Source: CAYLSV01 sp964386435 (GTDB lineage Bacteria; Planctomycetota; Phycisphaerae; Tepidisphaerales; Tepidisphaeraceae). Taken from it: a stretch of 8,396 nucleotides of DNA. Shown one piece after another: positions 6,542 to 8,396 of the stretch. How positions within the stretch are numbered: position 1 is the stretch's first letter; each line of letters starts with the position of its first letter. Made by a program: the position numbers and the translations under genes. The notes below the pieces were generated by a model that worked only from the letters and a program-made list of their open reading frames with translations, was not told where the DNA came from and made no database searches. Location of the stretch: assembly GCA_964386435.1 (NCBI GenBank), contig CAYLSV010000132.1:1-8396 (forward strand), in the 5' to 3' direction.

Positions 6542-6571
6542 GGGCGGTTGTTGCTGAACCGCTGGGCGGTT
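6542..6571 (+). promoter_or_regulatory. Mutually exclusive hairpins right after rpoN
   Basis: GCGGTT (6544-6549), AACCGC (6557-6562) and GCGGTT (6566-6571) follow each other. The middle arm can pair with either neighbour (loop 7 or loop 3). GGGCGGTTG is a 9-base direct repeat at 6542-6550 and 6564-6572. The element begins 3 bases behind the rpoN stop. Confidence 0.5.
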
Positions 6572-6708
6572 GCTGTGGTTGAACCTGTTCAGCAGTGCCT
6601 ATTCGTCAGGCATGAGTTTGCTCGCCGGCAGCCGCTGCCGCGAGAGTGGGCAGAAAAAGCGGCTTTTAGCTTGCGTGCTTGTTAACGCGGCGGTAATCTC
6701 ACGCCAGC

Positions 6709-6724
6709 GGCAACTTCGGTTGCC
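6709..6724 (+). other. UUCG tetraloop hairpin
   Basis: GGCAAC-TTCG-GTTGCC is a perfect 6-bp stem closed by C(UUCG)G, the most stable RNA tetraloop arrangement. CAGC at 6705-6708 could pair with GCTG at 6731-6734 beyond a bulge to extend it. On the minus strand the loop would be CGAA and less stable, which favours a plus-strand RNA. Confidence 0.6.
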
Positions 6725-6855
6725 CGACCCGCTGCGGACGGATCCGGGAGCGCGTCACGTTGGCAGATTCCGCGGCCGCCAAGTCGACCTTGAGGAGGGC
6801 CGGCCACCAAGGCATCCGCGGGAACCCAACCTGACCCGATCTCCCTTCCCTTCTC

Positions 6856-6892
6856 GCCCCCGTCGCCTGCTAGGTGACGGGGGCGTGTTTTT
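6856..6892 (+). terminator. Rho-independent terminator
   Basis: GCCCCCGTCGCC (6856-6867) pairs with GGTGACGGGGGC (6873-6884), a 12-bp stem with one G-T pair and loop TGCTA. GTG and five T (6888-6892) follow. It ends plus-strand transcription 317 bases after the rpoN stop and prevents read-through into xerC/D, which is antisense beyond it. Confidence 0.9.
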
Positions 6893-6981
6893 GAGTGATG
6901 AGTGATGAGTTGGGGAGTGATGAGTTGCCCAAATCACACGCCTTCGGCAACTCATCAATCCTCAACTCATCACTCATCACT
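6893..6981. repeat. Long inverted repeat, type B (AGTGATGAGTTG)
   Basis: The left arm 6894-6929 and the right arm 6946-6981 pair over 36 bases with two mismatches. The arms iterate a GTGATGAGT-like unit and close on TTGCC/GGCAA around a 16-base loop (6930-6945, CAAATCACACGCCTTC). The left end touches the last T of the rpoN-side terminator; the right end stops 6 bases from the xerC/D stop codon. It could act as a transcript end for xerC/D. Arm sequence differs from type A, but core, arm length and loop length match. Confidence 0.9.
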
Positions 6982-6987
6982 TCCGCC

Positions 6988-7875
6988 TCACGCCCTCGGG
7001 TGAAACCGCGTGTGCGTGTGTTTGAGGCGGTCGCTGTCGACGCTGGTGTAGACCTGGGTGGTGCCGACGTCGGCGTGACCGAGCAGTTCCTGGACGACGC
7101 GGAGGTCGGCGCCGCCGCTGACGAGGTGGGTGGCGAAGCAGTGCCGCAGGACGTGGGGGCTGACCTTGTTGAAAAGGCCGATTTTGGCGGCGTGGTTCTT
7201 GACGATCTGCCACAGCCGGCCCCGGTCCAGCGGGCGGCCGCGGTTGGAGAGGAACACCTGCTGCGGCGGCACCTCGCCGTCGCGGCGGCTTCTCCAGTGC
7301 TTGAACAGCTCCGGGCGGATCTGCGAGAGGTAGAGGTCGATCGCGTCGCGGGCGGCGTCGCCGATGGGCACGATCCGCTCCTTGCGCCCCTTGCCGACGA
7401 CGCGGAGGCCGCCGGTGAGCAGGTCGACGTCGGGCAGCGTGAGGTCGCAGAGTTCGCTTGCCCGAAGGCCGCAGGCGTAAAGGAGCTCGAGCATCGCCCG
7501 GTCGCGAACGCTAAGCGGCCCGTCGGGCTTGGCGCTGGTAACGAGCTTTTTCGTCTGGAACCGCGAAAGCGTTTTCGGCAGCGACTTCTCCGGCTTGGGC
7601 CGGTCGAGCATGTCGAGGACCCTCTGCGTGTCGTGGCCGAGGGTTTGGCACCAGCGGAGGAACGTGCGGATCGCCGCCAGCCGCCGGCTGACGGTGCGGG
7701 TGGCGGCATTCTCCTTGGTCATGCACCGCAGGTACGCCTGCACCAGCTCCGAATCGGCCTCCCAGATCGGGATGCCCAGCCACTCTCGCGCGTCCGCCAG
7801 ATCCCGGCGGTAGGCGAGGCGGGTGTTGAGCGACAGCCCGCGCTCCACGTCGAGGTGGGCGAGGTACTGCAGCAC
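6988..7875 (-). CDS. XerC/XerD tyrosine recombinase
   Basis: Site-specific recombinase of the XerC/D group, which resolves chromosome dimers at dif. From GTG 7875 the protein is 295 aa (E. coli XerD has 298). The N-terminal SAM-like core-binding domain covers about 1-100 (VERGLSLNTRLAYRRDL). The catalytic residues are all present: R138 in CGLRASEL, K162 in VVGKGRKERIVP, H241-x-x-R244 in HVLRHCFATHL, H267 in LLGHADV and nucleophile Y276 in QVYTSV. R-to-K and H-to-Y spacings (24 and 35) equal those of E. coli XerD; a 7-residue insertion (HWRSRRDGEVPPQQ area) lies between. The C-terminus HPRA is typical of XerD-like proteins. The frame is open much further upstream, but the only suitable start is GTG 7875, with GAGG at 7887-7884. 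XerC or XerD cannot be told apart by eye. The gene follows the cysteine protein by 29 bases. Confidence 0.93.
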   Translation of the reverse strand: MLQYLAHLDVERGLSLNTRLAYRRDLADAREWLGIPIWEADSELVQAYLRCMTKENAATRTVSRRLAAIRTFLRWCQTLGHDTQRVLDMLDRPKPEKSLPKTLSRFQTKKLVTSAKPDGPLSVRDRAMLELLYACGLRASELCDLTLPDVDLLTGGLRVVGKGRKERIVPIGDAARDAIDLYLSQIRPELFKHWRSRRDGEVPPQQVFLSNRGRPLDRGRLWQIVKNHAAKIGLFNKVSPHVLRHCFATHLVSGGADLRVVQELLGHADVGTTQVYTSVDSDRLKHTHTRFHPRA

Positions 7876-7883
7876 GATCGCCG

Positions 7884-7887
7884 CCTC
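7884..7887 (-). promoter_or_regulatory. Shine-Dalgarno GAGG for xerC/D
   Basis: On the minus strand GAGG lies 8 bases before GTG 7875. It supports this start over the longer open frame, which has no ATG, GTG or TTG in the span expected for the N-terminus. Confidence 0.55.
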
Positions 7888-7904
7888 GTCGGCCGGGAAC
7901 GTGC

Positions 7905-8141
7905 TTAGGCCGCGCAGGGGGTCGGCGTCCTCGGCAGGCCCAGCGTCACGAGGGAGCGGGCGCGTTGCCGGTCGGCGAGTTTGGTTTGGTAGATCGGGCA
8001 CGTGGCGTAGTCGCAAAAGCACTGCCCCATCGCCAGCGACAGGTTTCCCAGCGACAACCGCCGGCCGCAGCGGGCGTCGTCCTGGTTCACAAACGGGCAA
8101 TGCCGCCCGGCGGGGGTGGCGGGGGTGGGTTGATCGGACAT
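7905..8141 (-). CDS. Small cysteine-rich protein, putative metal or Fe-S binding
   Basis: The 78-aa protein starts at ATG 8141 with a perfect AGGAGG 7 bases upstream. Cysteines lie at 15, 25, 41, 43, 48 and 76. The core reads HCPFVNQDD-RC (14-25), LSLGNLSLAMGQC (29-41), CDYATCPIYQ (43-52). The pattern C-x9-C-x15-C-x6-C with CP at two positions fits a zinc site or a [4Fe-4S] cluster. There is no signal peptide or membrane segment. I recall similar short CPF...RC...C...CPxY proteins in planctomycetes, but no name or function. The tail after residue 55 is basic, then Pro-rich. It precedes xerC/D in the same direction with 29 bases between, so co-transcription is likely. Confidence 0.75.
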   Translation of the reverse strand: MSDQPTPATPAGRHCPFVNQDDARCGRRLSLGNLSLAMGQCFCDYATCPIYQTKLADRQRARSLVTLGLPRTPTPCAA

Positions 8142-8148
8142 GACGTGG

Positions 8149-8154
8149 CCTCCT
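8149..8154 (-). promoter_or_regulatory. Shine-Dalgarno AGGAGG
   Basis: The perfect consensus lies 7 bases before ATG 8141 on the minus strand. It is the strongest ribosome binding site in the window and fixes the start of the cysteine protein. Confidence 0.8.
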
Positions 8155-8168
8155 TGCCAGCTGCAAAC

Positions 8169-8239
8169 ATCGGCCGGCGGCGGACCGGAGCATCAGGCAA
8201 AATCTGCGCGGGGCGCAGAATCTGCCGGCGGCGGACCTG
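8169..8239. repeat. 20-base direct repeat, 51-base period
   Basis: ATCGGCCGGCGGCGGACCGG (8169-8188) recurs as ATCTGCCGGCGGCGGACCTG (8220-8239) with two mismatches; the central 14 bases GCCGGCGGCGGACC are identical. A 7-bp hairpin TCTGCGC-GGG-GCGCAGA (8203-8219) lies between them. The pair sits 28-98 bases before the cysteine protein start in the 5' leader. Confidence 0.7.
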
Positions 8240-8396
8240 CGACGTAAGGCTTCTCGGCCGGCGTTGACGCTGTAAGAGACGCGGACGCCAGCCGCAACGC
8301 CGCGCGTTGCAGGTTAGATCGGCTGCAAGTGAAACCTTCCTTTTAGAGCATGTTCGGAACAGGTATAGCGCGATGGGCGGGTTTGTGCGATGCTTG

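Larger units (their letters stand above)
6540..6892 (+). ncRNA. Candidate structured RNA or long rpoN 3' UTR
   Basis: No gene is supported here, yet the plus strand shows a series of hairpins ending in an intrinsic terminator. They are the switching pair at 6542-6571; CTCG-CGGCAG/CTGCCG-CGAG at 6621-6644 (10 bp, one bulge, loop CCG); the UUCG hairpin at 6709-6724; CCTTG/CAAGG at 6788-6812 enclosing GGCCGGCC; and the terminator at 6856-6892. No motif of SRP RNA, tmRNA or RNase P RNA is seen. It may be a separate small RNA or the 3' UTR of rpoN. No promoter is identified. Confidence 0.35.
8142..8396. other. Leader region of the cysteine protein and xerC/D unit
   Basis: No gene is seen. On the minus strand it must hold the promoter of the two-gene unit, but no clear minus-35/minus-10 pair stands out. 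It contains the direct repeat and hairpin listed separately and an 11-base palindrome TGTTC-G-GAACA at 8351-8361. The window ends within it. Confidence 0.5.

Noticed and set aside
6540..6892. tmRNA, SRP RNA or RNase P RNA after rpoN
   Set aside because: The signature segments of these RNAs (SRP GGAAGG-AGCAGCC loop, RNase P GAGGAAAGTCC, tmRNA tRNA-like 3' end with CCA) were not found.
6570..6905. 111-codon plus-strand frame after rpoN
   Set aside because: It runs through the hairpins and the terminator stem into the repeat; composition is Arg/Pro-rich and no ribosome binding site is seen.
7876..8193. Upstream extension of xerC/D to about 401 residues
   Set aside because: It overlaps the cysteine gene in another frame and the translation is Arg/Pro-rich; the recombinase family begins near GTG 7875.
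8351..8361. LexA-type operator TGTTC-G-GAACA
   Set aside because: It is too short and its centre too tight for known LexA boxes, and no damage-response gene is next to it.

Overview
The window is GC-rich (roughly two thirds G+C) and has two runs of N, so it looks like a draft or metagenome scaffold. Gene content and style (IspF, RpoN, XerC/D, an SbtA-like transporter, few Shine-Dalgarno sites, palindrome-rich spacers, the planctomycete-style intergenic hairpin CTGCGGGCTG-T-CAGCCCGCAG) suggest a planctomycete, perhaps a phycisphaera-like lineage. This placement is an inference from general resemblance and not a database result.

Layout. Positions 1-750 are mostly non-coding: several hairpins, one small ORF (241-378, 45 aa) with a good ribosome binding site, and a 59-base gap (596-654) next to a tandem heptamer. 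Five minus-strand genes follow, read from high to low coordinates: a four-helix membrane protein (4792-4319), an SbtA-type bicarbonate transporter (4226-3339), ispF (3223-2744) and a GH13 alpha-amylase family enzyme (2586-751). The fifth is the xerC/xerD recombinase, which lies further right (7875-6988) behind a small cysteine-rich protein (8141-7905). rpoN (sigma-54) is the only large plus-strand gene (4992-6539). It is followed by about 315 bases rich in hairpins that end in a strong intrinsic terminator (6856-6892).

The most unusual signal is a set of long intergenic inverted repeats at 2631-2735, 3243-3326 and 6893-6981. Each has arms of about 31-36 bases built from an iterated short unit containing TGA, and the arms close on a TTGCC...GGCAA core. 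Arm sequences differ between the AGTGTGACGTGGTGA type (two copies) and the AGTGATGAGTTG type (one copy), but the plan is shared. In every copy the repeat begins directly behind the stop codon of a minus-strand gene (xerD, SbtA-like, ispF), and in ispF the repeat unit supplies the stop codon. ispF is bracketed by two copies of the same type, and one assembly gap falls inside one of them.

The genes do not form an obvious pathway. IspF belongs to isoprenoid synthesis, GH13 to alpha-glucan metabolism, SbtA to bicarbonate uptake, RpoN to transcription and XerC/D to chromosome dimer resolution. The small cysteine protein and xerC/D form a tight two-gene unit.
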